Virus record (IMG/VR): IMGVR_UViG_3300033571_012080
Location: 1-26,408 of that record
Direction: 5' to 3' (one strand)
Length of the DNA stretch: 26,408 bases
Origin: a virus
The notes beneath the pieces are model-generated. The model saw only the letters and a program-made list of their open reading frames with translations. It was not told the origin of the DNA and did no database searches. Position numbers and translations under genes: made by a program. This document shows, one piece after another, positions 1-8,260 of the stretch (the first letter of the stretch is position 1; each line of letters starts with the position of its first letter).

Positions 1-264
1 CTGGCTTGTGGCTTCTCCTGCTGGACTAAGCTATCAGAGTATAAGACTAAATCAAAAGACTTCGGTAGTGTCTTTACACGCATAGAGCAGGCCATCTACA
101 CCAGCAAGCTGGAAGGGGCTGCAAGTGGCCTATTTAATCACAACATCATTGCCAGAGATTTAGGCCTAATGAACCAGGAGCAGGTCAATATGCAAGTGGT
201 GGAGGTCATTAAGCCAAGGCCTAACAAGAAGGGAGCAGAGAAAGAGGCTGATGCCGAAGGTTGA
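1..264 (+). CDS. Terminase small subunit (5'-truncated)
   Basis: Frame 1 is open from the window edge to TGA at 262-264, giving the last 87 residues of a protein. The stretch KLEGAASGLFNHNIIARDLG followed by a polar, Lys/Glu-rich tail resembles the C-terminal half of phage small terminase proteins, in which a helical segment precedes 'NIIARDLGL'. In that family the small subunit recognises the packaging site and hands DNA to the large subunit. It overlaps the large terminase gene by 14 nt, the usual small-large gene order, which supports the call. The start lies outside the window. Confidence 0.75.
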   Translation: MACGFSCWTKLSEYKTKSKDFGSVFTRIEQAIYTSKLEGAASGLFNHNIIARDLGLMNQEQVNMQVVEVIKPRPNKKGAEKEADAEG

Positions 265-1585
265 TCTCTCAAGTCCTGACCTTTGGCAGGAGAAGTACTT
301 AGAAGCAGTTACAGACCCAAAGACCTACAACATACTCTGGGGCGGTGCTGGAAGTGGCAAGAGCCAGACCATGATTCAGCTGTTCCTGGCTGAAATATGC
401 GACAACAAGGCTAACCAATTTCAGACCTTCTTTGTGATCCGCAAAGTAGCTGCTACCATCCGGAACTCAGTTTTTGCTGACTTCCGCAATAAGATTAGCC
501 AATGGGGGCTAGATAAGCTCATCAAGGCCAAGACTGGCTACATGGAGCTGCAATCAGGCACAAATAAGATTGTGTTTCTAGGTTGTGATGATCCTGAGAA
601 GCTCAAGTCATTGAGCCAGGCAAAGTACATTTGGATTGAGGAAGCCACTGAGCTGACCTTGGAAGACTTCACCCAGATAACTCTCCGACTGAGGGGTAAG
701 TCAGAGCATCCAAAGCGATTCTTTCTCACATTCAATCCGGTCTCAGATAGCCACTGGATTAAGAAGCGGTTCTTTGATGATGTGCCAGCCAAGGAGCAAA
801 ACCAAGTTCTCCGGCTGCATGGCACTTACAAGGATGCCATTGACTTTCTGGATGATGAGTATGTGACCAGGATGGAGGCACTCAAGTCAGTCAGCCAGAC
901 TTATTACGAGGTCTATGCCCTTGGGCAGTGGGGCATTTGGGATAGGGAGTCACTTTTTGCCACCAGCTTTGAGTACAGCAAGCATGTTTATGATGGCTAC
1001 ATCAAGGCCTCTCCGGTGCATAACCTTTACTTAGCCTTTGACTTCAATGTAACCAACACCTGCGTGGTGAGTCAGTACATAAAGAACTCTGAGGAGGGCA
1101 TCTATTATGCCACTATCAATGTCATCAAGGTCTACCGAGTAGGTGATCTTGCTGCCCTCTGCCAAACCATCCGGCAAGAGTTCCCAGGCATGACATACAT
1201 CATCAATGGTGATGCCTCCGGTGCTTCTCGCAATGCCTTTACTCAGGACAACATCAGTGCCTATGCCCTGATTAAGAACTACCTTCAGGTGAATGACATG
1301 CAGCTTCAGGTGGCTAAATCAAACCCTAGCCACATAGCCAGCAGGCTGGTGACTATCCTTGTGCTTCAGAAGGCCAAGGTGCAGATAAGTGGCAAGCGGT
1401 GTGAGGAGCTGGTTACAGACCTCAAGGAGGCCAAGGTAGATAGGCAGGGCAGCCTAGATGCCTGGAAGAACAAGAACCCGGACAAGTCTCATGCTCTAGA
1501 TGCCTTCAGGTATTTTATTTTCTCTAACTTTGCAGAGATAACTTCAAATTTCAATCTGGAAAAGTATGGCTCAATGCTGCAATAA
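251..1585 (+). CDS. terL: Terminase large subunit (packaging ATPase/nuclease)
   Basis: This 444-residue protein is the phage DNA-packaging motor: an N-terminal ATPase drives DNA into the procapsid and a C-terminal RNase H-like nuclease cuts the concatemer. Visible motifs are Walker A GGAGSGKS at residues 31-38, Walker B IWIEE at 127-131, and a coupling-type segment LTFNP near 159-163. Candidate nuclease acidic residues are D264 (LAFDFN), D321 (NGDAS) and D417 (HALDAFR). Overall it resembles PBSX/SPP1-type terminases. Length is normal for the family. It overlaps the small subunit by 14 nt and the next gene by 20 nt, implying translational coupling. Confidence 0.96.
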   Translation: MPKVDLSSPDLWQEKYLEAVTDPKTYNILWGGAGSGKSQTMIQLFLAEICDNKANQFQTFFVIRKVAATIRNSVFADFRNKISQWGLDKLIKAKTGYMELQSGTNKIVFLGCDDPEKLKSLSQAKYIWIEEATELTLEDFTQITLRLRGKSEHPKRFFLTFNPVSDSHWIKKRFFDDVPAKEQNQVLRLHGTYKDAIDFLDDEYVTRMEALKSVSQTYYEVYALGQWGIWDRESLFATSFEYSKHVYDGYIKASPVHNLYLAFDFNVTNTCVVSQYIKNSEEGIYYATINVIKVYRVGDLAALCQTIRQEFPGMTYIINGDASGASRNAFTQDNISAYALIKNYLQVNDMQLQVAKSNPSHIASRLVTILVLQKAKVQISGKRCEELVTDLKEAKVDRQGSLDAWKNKNPDKSHALDAFRYFIFSNFAEITSNFNLEKYGSMLQ

Positions 1586-1967
1586 CTGCTTCACCATTTG
1601 CCAGCCATTGGCAAGCTGCCCAGCAGCGGTCTATGTCTATGCTCCATTTGGCAGTTATGAGTCAGGCATCTTAGTCAATGTCACCAAGCCAGGAGTGAAT
1701 GTCCAAGGACAGCAGCTTCTGAATGTAGCTGGCGATGGCTTTGTTGAGATTGACCTAGAAGCATTGCCAGTTGGCTTCTTCAATCCTTATGGTGGGCAGT
1801 ACAGCCTAAACTTTGTCAATCCTGATAATAACAAAGTAATTACATTTACTGCCATTGATGGCAAGGAGTACGACAGCATCTGCCTGACCTTTACGCAGGT
1901 AGTGAGCAATCAGGAGACCGTGATAGCAATTATTAATCCTATAAATAATGACCAACCAGAACTATGA
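1566..1967 (+). CDS. Cys-rich small protein, possible structural protein
   Basis: 133 residues. The N-terminus is cysteine-rich (MAQCCNNCFTICQP), and the rest looks beta-rich with alternating hydrophobic residues and an 'IDLEALPVGFFNPYGG' segment. I recall similar proteins beginning with a CCxxCF-type motif in Bacteroidota phages, where they lie among virion genes, but I cannot name a function. The start overlaps the terL stop by 20 nt and the stop overlaps the next start as ATGA, so it belongs to the same transcription unit. A small virion or head-decoration protein is an inference from position only. Confidence 0.7.
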   Translation: MAQCCNNCFTICQPLASCPAAVYVYAPFGSYESGILVNVTKPGVNVQGQQLLNVAGDGFVEIDLEALPVGFFNPYGGQYSLNFVNPDNNKVITFTAIDGKEYDSICLTFTQVVSNQETVIAIINPINNDQPEL

Positions 1968-2359
1968 TATTGATGCAAGCTGTGGAGGCAAGCGCAGAGG
2001 CTGCTGCCTTATTGAACTCCCACACGATTCAGAACCTGCTGTTGTTGCTCTTAGTAGCAGCGAGCAGTGCGACCTTCTCTTTGTTTATGGACTACTTGCT
2101 GGAGGATCACCCACTTGGGCAGTGGTATCTCTCGCAGATTCAGAAACTCCCAACTTACCTGGCTAAGCCTCTGGGTGAGTGTCCAATCTGCTCAGGAGCT
2201 TGGCAGTTCCTGCTCATCTCTTACTTTATCTTTAGCTATCCAATTCACTTATGTTTAATCTTTTTAGGCGCAAATCACCTGTGCCTGCTTCTGTTCAACA
2301 GGTGGCAGAAGAAACTGCTCTACAAGAACAAGCAGGCAGAGTACTTTACCGGGGTGTAG
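1964..2359 (+). CDS. Small membrane protein with a CxxC motif
   Basis: 131 residues with a hydrophobic segment at about 23-46 and a second hydrophobic block at about 82-111 long enough for one or two passes, ending in a basic tail. Between them lies GECPICSGAW (C73, C76). A CPxC motif just before a membrane helix is seen in DUF1360-like small membrane proteins; the match is by eye. The start overlaps the previous stop as ATGA. Its 3' end overlaps the next gene by 109 nt in another frame, which is unusual here. A competing frame (1948-2166) is open over the same DNA but shows no motif. Confidence 0.65.
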   Translation: MILMQAVEASAEAAALLNSHTIQNLLLLLLVAASSATFSLFMDYLLEDHPLGQWYLSQIQKLPTYLAKPLGECPICSGAWQFLLISYFIFSYPIHLCLIFLGANHLCLLLFNRWQKKLLYKNKQAEYFTGV

Positions 2360-3047
2360 CACCAAAAGACCGTTGGGATCAGATTGAGTTTGCCTTCACT
2401 TCTGGAGGCATCAATTACTTCAAGTTCACAGCAGAGGTCAATGTACCATTCCAGAGGGCAGTAGCAGCCAGAGACATCTTTACCGAAGAGTTATGGCAAA
2501 TCAACCCTGACTATCTGAGAGGCTGGAACAATGGCCTAATCAACCTACTCATGGATAAGAAGAAGAAGGATGAGAAAAAGCTATATGAGATTGGTGTGCT
2601 GGCATCTAGGCTAAAGGAGCAGATGGACTTATCGGTTAGTCTGGTCAGGCAGATGAAGCTGGCAACTGTGGTGTACTTTGACGAGCAGGAGAACCCACTT
2701 GATTACCAGTACCCATACAACAAGTCCAAGCTGGAGCATTGGATGAAGCATAATGATGTCCAAGGTTTTTTTTTGAATCTGCCGGAGTACGCTTATCTGC
2801 CCTCTTTGACAGAGTACAGCACGAATTTCCCGAACTATTTGCAGGCCGAAACTCTGCAAAACCTAAACAGCCTGAAGCACATTATTGGACTGCAATCACC
2901 AGACAGCATAGGCAGCGATTTGATGAGCAGTATAGAGTTGCAAATGGAGATCCTGAGCGAATTAAATTCCTGGTCGAAAGGCCAATTTACGAGTACTACT
3001 TAATTGTAAGTAGTTATCTTGCGGATCAGAAGCGAAAGAAAAGATAG
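2251..3047 (+). CDS. Gene upstream of tape measure, read through a -1 frameshift; candidate tail assembly chaperone
   Basis: The zero frame runs from ATG 2251 to TAA 3001-3003 (250 aa, start MFNLFRRK). At 2766-2774 there is a run of nine T that contains the heptamer T TTT TTT in correct phase for -1 slippage. The -1 frame has a TGA at 2754-2756, just before the run, and is then open to TAG 3045-3047. It reads as a more natural protein (for example HYWTAIT, FLVERPIYEYYL, a basic end) and has more G at codon position 1 than at position 2, as in real coding DNA; the zero frame shows the opposite. The shifted product would be 265 residues. Position directly before the tape measure gene matches gpG/gpGT-type tail chaperones, which use such slippage. 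A homopolymer sequencing error is the main alternative. Confidence 0.7.
2766..2774 (+). promoter_or_regulatory. Slippery T9 run, candidate programmed -1 frameshift site
   Basis: Nine consecutive T, phased as ggT TTT TTT TTg in the zero frame, so that both P- and A-site codons can re-pair after slipping back one base. The -1 frame is closed 10 nt upstream and open for about 270 nt downstream. I did not identify a convincing stimulatory pseudoknot by eye. Confidence 0.6.
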
Positions 3048-3072
3048 GCCATAATTGGTGAAACATGTAAAG

Positions 3073-3098
3073 AGCCACTGGATTCCGGTGGCTTTTTT
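3073..3098 (+). terminator. Rho-independent terminator
   Basis: AGCCACTGG (3073-3081), loop ATT, CCGGTGGCT (3085-3093): a nine-pair stem with one G-T pair, followed by a run of T ending at 3098. It closes the terminase transcription unit before the tape measure gene. Confidence 0.9.
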
Positions 3099-3104
3099 AA
3101 TTGC

Positions 3105-3112
3105 TATCTTTG
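3105..3112 (+). promoter_or_regulatory. Bacteroidota -7 promoter element TATCTTTG
   Basis: Exact match to TAnnTTTG, 4 nt before the ATG at 3117 and directly after a terminator. No clear -33 TTTG is visible. With this spacing, transcription would start at or next to the start codon, giving a leaderless mRNA. Confidence 0.65.
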
Positions 3113-3116
3113 GGGC

Positions 3117-5807
3117 ATGGCAACTATTTCAACAAATGACATCAAGATCAGGTATGACATTGACCTGAGCCAATTACAAGCTGCTACAACTCAGTTTGAT
3201 AAATTGACAGCCGAAGAGAGAGCATTACTTGCTGAACTGGGAAAACTAAAGGACAGATTTAAAGAAACAGGAAAAGAAGGCAAGGAATCAACGGAAAAAA
3301 TGATTCCTCCAACCAAAGCAGCAGCAGGTAGTATTGCTGATTTAGAGGCTAAGGTTAGAAGATTAAATGCTGAAGTAAAAAATACAAATTCTACCAATGC
3401 TGATTACTCAACTAAAGTTAAGCAACTTAAATCTGCTCAAGATGAATTAAAAAAAGCCACCGACAACCTAAATAGTAGCCTCAAAAATGTCAAAGAAACT
3501 ACTCAGCAGGCTGGAGGTGGCATGTCACAATTTCAAGCTATTGCTGGCAAAGCTGGAGCTACATTAGCTGGAATTTTTGCTGCTTCAAAAATAGTTGAAT
3601 TTGGTCAAGCAGTAATTGAAACCACGATCAAGTTTGAATCAATGAAAAAAGCAATTGACTTTGCATCTGGGTCAGTTGAAAGTGGAAATAAGAATTTTGA
3701 GTTTATTAGAGAGACTGCAAGTAAATTAGGTCTTGACTTAAAAGGAGCAGTTGAAGGGTACAAGACCTTTGCCTCTGCTGCTAATTTAGCCGGGCAAAGT
3801 AGTGACGAAACCAATAGACAATTTGCAGCAGTAGCCAAAGCAGCACAAGTCATGGGATTGTCTGCAGAGGACACTAAAGGCGCATTTCTGGCTCTTGGAC
3901 AAATGATGTCCAAAGGCAATGTGCAGGCCGAAGAACTTAGAGGTCAGCTTGGTGAGCGACTTGTTGGAGCATTTGGCATAGCTGCTAAGGCTATGGGAGT
4001 AACCACAGGAGAGCTAAATAAGATGCTTCAGAAAGGTCAGGTGCTTGCTGCTGACTTCTTACCTAAGTTCGCCACTGAGCTTGAAAACACATTTGGAAAA
4101 GGTAATGATCAAGTTACTACACTTGCAGCCAGCCAGAACAGGTTTAATTCATCCATTGACCAACTAATTCTGGCAATAGGTAACAAGCTAAACCCATTCT
4201 TAAAAGGTGCTTATGACTTAGCTGCCGGAATAGCCACATCGCTTCAAAAGGCAGCAGGAGGAACAGGTGCTAAACAAGCAACTGATGAGCAGATTGCAGC
4301 CAGAAGGACAGAATCTGAACTAGCTCAGAAAATTCTTGACATAAGCATTAAGCAAGGAGTATTTATCAGCAGGCAATCAGCTGCTAGAGCATTGCTTGGA
4401 GAAATTGACCAAAGAATCACTAATGCTCAATTGAAGCAAATTGATGCAAGATTAACTAAGGATAAGATTAGACTAGAATCAGCTACCAAGGAGATTAGCA
4501 TATTACAAGAGCAGGAAAAGATATACGAAAAGATTGCTGGAGTAATAGTTAATACTCCACCTCCACCCAAACCAGTTGATGAGAAGGATTTAAAAGCTGA
4601 GTTTGACTACAGAATGAAATTGCTTGAGCTTGAAAAGCAACAATTGGTTTTAATGGCTCAAATTAGAGGTGATAAAAATGGCGAACTCGGTGCTGAAAAG
4701 ATATTCCAGGAAAAGGTTTATCAGTTAAGGAAGCAGTACAGCAATAGATTTATTGAGCTTATTAATAATGAAAAGGATGCCAGCGAAAAATCAAAAAATG
4801 AAAGAATTAATATAATCAAAAGTGAATTAAACGCTAGCAATTTACAGCGGAAAAAAGCAGCCAAGGATTTTCAAGATGCATCAAATGCTGAACTATTGAC
4901 TACTAAAACCGGTCTTGAATCTCTGCGAAATTTAACTGATGCAAACTATAAGCAGATGCAGCAGGACAAGGACAGAGCGATGAAGAAATCAATGGATCAA
5001 ACCAAGGCGCAGTATGAGTGGGAACTAAGAGAGTGGCAGAGGAAAGAGGAGATGAAAAATGCCATGACGCAAAAAGGCATAGAAATAGGTCAGACCTTAA
5101 TTGCTGGAGCATTTGATTACTATCAGAACACACTTAACAATGAGTTATCGGTGCTTCAGAAGCGTTATGACGAGGAGGTCAGGCTAGCAGATGGCAATCA
5201 GCAGAAGATTGATGAGGCTACTATTAAGTTCAGGGAAAAAGAAAAAGAAATTAAGACTCAACAATTCAGAGCGCAGCAGTTGCAGTCGATTGCTCAAATA
5301 GCCTTTGCAGCAGCACCGGAGATCATCAAGTATGCAGTGTCAGCTCCACCATTAGCTGCTTTAGTTGCTGCTCTTGCAGCTGCTCAGACTGCTGCTGTGT
5401 TAGCTCAGCCAGTTCCTGAGTTTGCAGAAGGTACTAAAGGCAAGCCATTCAAAGGGGGGAAAGCGATTGTTGGTGAGCGAGGAGTTGAGAAGGTTGTTAC
5501 AGAGTCTGGCAAGGTGTACTTTACTCCACCTACTGCTACCTTGGTAGACCTTCCAAAGGGCGCACAAGTAATTCCTAACCATGCGCTGAGTAAGCGAGAG
5601 GTATTCCTGGCTAATCATTATGCCAACAGAAGCAGCAGCATGACTGCCTCTCCGGTGGTAGGTGAGCTTCGTGAGTTAGGCACTATCCTGAAAGGCCTAC
5701 CAATCACCCAGCTTAACATGGATGAGCGAGGCTTTGAGAAGTTCATCAGGACTCCACGAAGAACAACTAAGATATTAAATAACAGATTTCGCAGTGATGC
5801 GTCATAG
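3117..5807 (+). CDS. Tail tape measure protein
   Basis: 896 residues; sets tail length and is ejected with DNA in siphoviruses. The N-terminal third is charged and heptad-like. At about residues 255-330 it carries the tape-measure N-terminal domain signature (MSKGNVQAEELRGQLGERL, then KGQVLAADFLPKF). A further coiled coil spans about 390-700, and an Ala-rich hydrophobic stretch lies at about 722-765 (APPLAALVAALAAAQ). The C-terminus (FAEGTKG...GERGVE...PKGAQVIPNHA) is the familiar tape-measure end. The first two thirds are clearly more AT-rich than the last third, suggesting mosaic origin. The gene is bracketed by a terminator plus -7 element on both sides, so it may be its own transcription unit. 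Confidence 0.95.
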   Translation: MATISTNDIKIRYDIDLSQLQAATTQFDKLTAEERALLAELGKLKDRFKETGKEGKESTEKMIPPTKAAAGSIADLEAKVRRLNAEVKNTNSTNADYSTKVKQLKSAQDELKKATDNLNSSLKNVKETTQQAGGGMSQFQAIAGKAGATLAGIFAASKIVEFGQAVIETTIKFESMKKAIDFASGSVESGNKNFEFIRETASKLGLDLKGAVEGYKTFASAANLAGQSSDETNRQFAAVAKAAQVMGLSAEDTKGAFLALGQMMSKGNVQAEELRGQLGERLVGAFGIAAKAMGVTTGELNKMLQKGQVLAADFLPKFATELENTFGKGNDQVTTLAASQNRFNSSIDQLILAIGNKLNPFLKGAYDLAAGIATSLQKAAGGTGAKQATDEQIAARRTESELAQKILDISIKQGVFISRQSAARALLGEIDQRITNAQLKQIDARLTKDKIRLESATKEISILQEQEKIYEKIAGVIVNTPPPPKPVDEKDLKAEFDYRMKLLELEKQQLVLMAQIRGDKNGELGAEKIFQEKVYQLRKQYSNRFIELINNEKDASEKSKNERINIIKSELNASNLQRKKAAKDFQDASNAELLTTKTGLESLRNLTDANYKQMQQDKDRAMKKSMDQTKAQYEWELREWQRKEEMKNAMTQKGIEIGQTLIAGAFDYYQNTLNNELSVLQKRYDEEVRLADGNQQKIDEATIKFREKEKEIKTQQFRAQQLQSIAQIAFAAAPEIIKYAVSAPPLAALVAALAAAQTAAVLAQPVPEFAEGTKGKPFKGGKAIVGERGVEKVVTESGKVYFTPPTATLVDLPKGAQVIPNHALSKREVFLANHYANRSSSMTASPVVGELRELGTILKGLPITQLNMDERGFEKFIRTPRRTTKILNNRFRSDAS

Positions 5808-5832
5808 TGTTTTGGTTTAGATTTATCAGATG

Positions 5833-5867
5833 AAAGAGCCTCTGCCTTGCAGGGGTTTTTTCTTTTT
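5833..5867 (+). terminator. Rho-independent terminator after tape measure gene
   Basis: CCTCTG (5839-5844), loop CCTTG, CAGGGG (5850-5855), then TTTTTT C TTTTT. The A-rich bases before the stem can also pair with the T tract, so it could act weakly on the other strand too. Confidence 0.8.
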
Positions 5868-5874
5868 ACCTTTG
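5867..5874 (+). promoter_or_regulatory. Bacteroidota -7 promoter element TACCTTTG
   Basis: Exact TAnnTTTG match 4 nt before the ATG at 5879, the same spacing as at 3105. A TTG at 5847-5849, 17 nt upstream, inside the terminator loop region, could serve as -33. Predicts a leaderless transcript for the next tail gene. Confidence 0.65.
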
Positions 5875-5878
5875 TCAC

Positions 5879-8260
5879 ATGGCAAACTGGAAATTTTACT
5901 TAGACAGCATTGAGGTTGAAGAGCCTATTGGCTGGGATGCGATTGAGTTCACGGCAATTCGCATGGAGAGTCATGGCATAGATCAGCCATTCAGCACCGA
6001 AGTTAAGTTCTATGACAAAGGGGCTAGATATATCAAGGGCATCTATGACCAGTACTTCATCAATCAGCCCATTGCCATAACCATCACCTCAGATGTAGGC
6101 TACAACAATGCTCCTTATCAATTTGATGGATTTCTGAACATGGCAATCTATGAGGAGCATAATGTATGCGACACTGACAGCTGGGAGATAACTGTTGGCA
6201 TCATTGATGACGAGTTCAGGGAGAAGTTCAAGGCCAGGCAGGAGATTGACATTGACCTAACTACTACCACTGACCTTGATGGCAATACAATCAGTGCATG
6301 CACTTGGGATAACACCAGACTACATAAGCAGGAGCTATACCTTGTTGGTAGCGGTCAGAACTTGGCTGACATTACTAATACATTGCAATTAAATCTAAAT
6401 GCATGGAGTCAAGTGCCAAGATATTTACCATTATACTGGCAGAACAGCGACTTTAAAAATCAATATGGCAGCACATTTGACTCAATGGGTGGTGATGCCA
6501 ATGCTCAGACAAGTATCCAGATTTTCAAGAATAACTCAGACTACATTCGGTCAATGGATTTTAATTCGTCAATTAAGGGTGAGTTTGAGTTTGTTATTAA
6601 CTCAGGAGTTGGCAACACAGCAAATATTAAATTCGAAATTGGATATTTAATGGATAATCCTGGTTATCCACTTGACCCGAGGTTTTATCTATTAGTGCCA
6701 ATTGCTGAGGTGCAATCGCCAATTTCTACAATAGGTGGAGGTATGGTTGCTTTTGATTTGTCATTGTCTGGAACTTTACCAATAGGCATAACTCTTGCTG
6801 TAAACGACAGAATATCAATTAGGATAAACTGGGGAGATAATGGAGCTTTCAAGCCTACTGATCCTGCAATTAATGCTACAATTGCTTATAATATAACCGA
6901 TATGTGTCTAAAGTTTTCAGAGAAGAACAACTTTGACTATGCCACCTTTGCCACTACTCTAACTATTGAAAAGTTTATTAGGAGACTCATTTACATCTAT
7001 ACCGGGTCAAATAATAAGCTACTTTCTGACACCTTTAGCGAGGAAGGTGATGGCTGCTACTGGAACAATGCGCTCACAAATGGCCTTCGCATCAGGAATG
7101 CTCCTACTGCGGAGGAAATTGTAAATGGCTGCACATTTGAAAATGAGACTCTGAGTGACACTAACTATGAGGTATCATTTAAGTCAATATTTGAGTCTCT
7201 TGACAGCATCTTCTGCCTTGGCTGGGCATTTGAGTGGACAGGTTCAGAATGGAAGATTAGACTAGAAACAAGAGACTACTTTTATCAGAACACAGTCAGC
7301 CAGACCTTTCCAAATGTAGAAGAAGTAACTCAGGCAGCCAAGGTTGATAAATTAGCCAACCAGGTAATCATAGGCTATGATGACAAATGGAAGAACATTA
7401 ATACAGCTGGTATCTGGGCAATTCACACGAATAGAAACTACTTCATAGGCAACAGAGCAATGGCTGAGAACTCATCAGCTAAGATTGACCTTCGCTCTAA
7501 GATTATTGCCGAAGGCTATGCCATTGAGGTGAGCAGGAAGCTGCAGTTCTTCGAAGACAACTCTGGATCATCCGACAGACCTAATGACTACAACACCTTT
7601 ATCATCTGGCTCAATCGCAATACATTGACCTTTGAGGAGGTTGAGAACACTGAGTATGGTCTTTATGAAGAGACCGGAGCATTAACAATTCTACCAGGTA
7701 AGGCATCCATGAGCAGCAATCAGATTACTGCAAGCAATAGTCCGGTTGGTGCTTTATACAACATTTATCACACTCCGGCAAGGGTTGCATGTAGGTGGTG
7801 GAAGGTGCTAGGCATGCACACTTATGGACTTACTAATCCAGTAATGCGCTATCAATCCGGGCAATATCAGGTGACCTACTCAAGCACAATTAATGGAAAT
7901 GATGAGAAGGAGGCCTGCATTGAAATTACTAGTGGAGCAATAGCTGAAAACTCAAACATCTCAGCAGCCATCTTAAAGTCAGATTATAAGAAATATTTGT
8001 TCAGACCAATTGAGGTGACATTTACTTACCCACAAAGTCTCTGCGATTTCTTAACTTTGAGCCAAGATGAGCAATACCAGAAAGTCAGGCTCACTTCGGG
8101 CAGTTTAATGATTGAGGGCTTTATCACAGAGGCTACCAATCAGCCGGAAGATGCTTCTGGAGGTACGACCAAATTCACATTGCTTACCTCTAACCTGCTA
8201 GCAGCACCGGGTGGAGCATTTGATGCTGGATTTGATGATGGATATGATAACGGTGGATAA
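5879..8260 (+). CDS. Large tail protein (distal tail/baseplate candidate)
   Basis: 793 residues, no motif I can name with confidence. It directly follows the tape measure gene, where distal-tail and tail-associated proteins usually lie. The N-terminus (about 1-150; 'WDAIEFTAIRMESHGIDQPFSTEVKF') and the C-terminal half look like a conserved tail scaffold. Residues about 165-345 are encoded by visibly more AT-rich DNA and read as a separate beta-sandwich-like module (FEFVINSG...FDLSLSG...DRISIRINW), possibly a swapped binding domain. The C-terminus is Gly/Asp-rich (GAFDAGFDDGYDNGG). The stop overlaps the next start by one base (TAATG). Confidence 0.75.
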   Translation: MANWKFYLDSIEVEEPIGWDAIEFTAIRMESHGIDQPFSTEVKFYDKGARYIKGIYDQYFINQPIAITITSDVGYNNAPYQFDGFLNMAIYEEHNVCDTDSWEITVGIIDDEFREKFKARQEIDIDLTTTTDLDGNTISACTWDNTRLHKQELYLVGSGQNLADITNTLQLNLNAWSQVPRYLPLYWQNSDFKNQYGSTFDSMGGDANAQTSIQIFKNNSDYIRSMDFNSSIKGEFEFVINSGVGNTANIKFEIGYLMDNPGYPLDPRFYLLVPIAEVQSPISTIGGGMVAFDLSLSGTLPIGITLAVNDRISIRINWGDNGAFKPTDPAINATIAYNITDMCLKFSEKNNFDYATFATTLTIEKFIRRLIYIYTGSNNKLLSDTFSEEGDGCYWNNALTNGLRIRNAPTAEEIVNGCTFENETLSDTNYEVSFKSIFESLDSIFCLGWAFEWTGSEWKIRLETRDYFYQNTVSQTFPNVEEVTQAAKVDKLANQVIIGYDDKWKNINTAGIWAIHTNRNYFIGNRAMAENSSAKIDLRSKIIAEGYAIEVSRKLQFFEDNSGSSDRPNDYNTFIIWLNRNTLTFEEVENTEYGLYEETGALTILPGKASMSSNQITASNSPVGALYNIYHTPARVACRWWKVLGMHTYGLTNPVMRYQSGQYQVTYSSTINGNDEKEACIEITSGAIAENSNISAAILKSDYKKYLFRPIEVTFTYPQSLCDFLTLSQDEQYQKVRLTSGSLMIEGFITEATNQPEDASGGTTKFTLLTSNLLAAPGGAFDAGFDDGYDNGG

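Noticed and set aside
1948-2166. 72-aa plus-strand ORF in the frame competing with the membrane protein
   Set aside because: No motif or membrane segment; the frame from 1964 has an ATGA junction and the CPxC plus membrane layout.
2773-3003. Zero-frame C-terminal 77 residues of the gene at 2251 as the genuine end
   Set aside because: G bias by codon position favours the -1 frame, and the sequence is a Leu/Ser/Asn-rich shadow type; kept only as the possible unshifted product.
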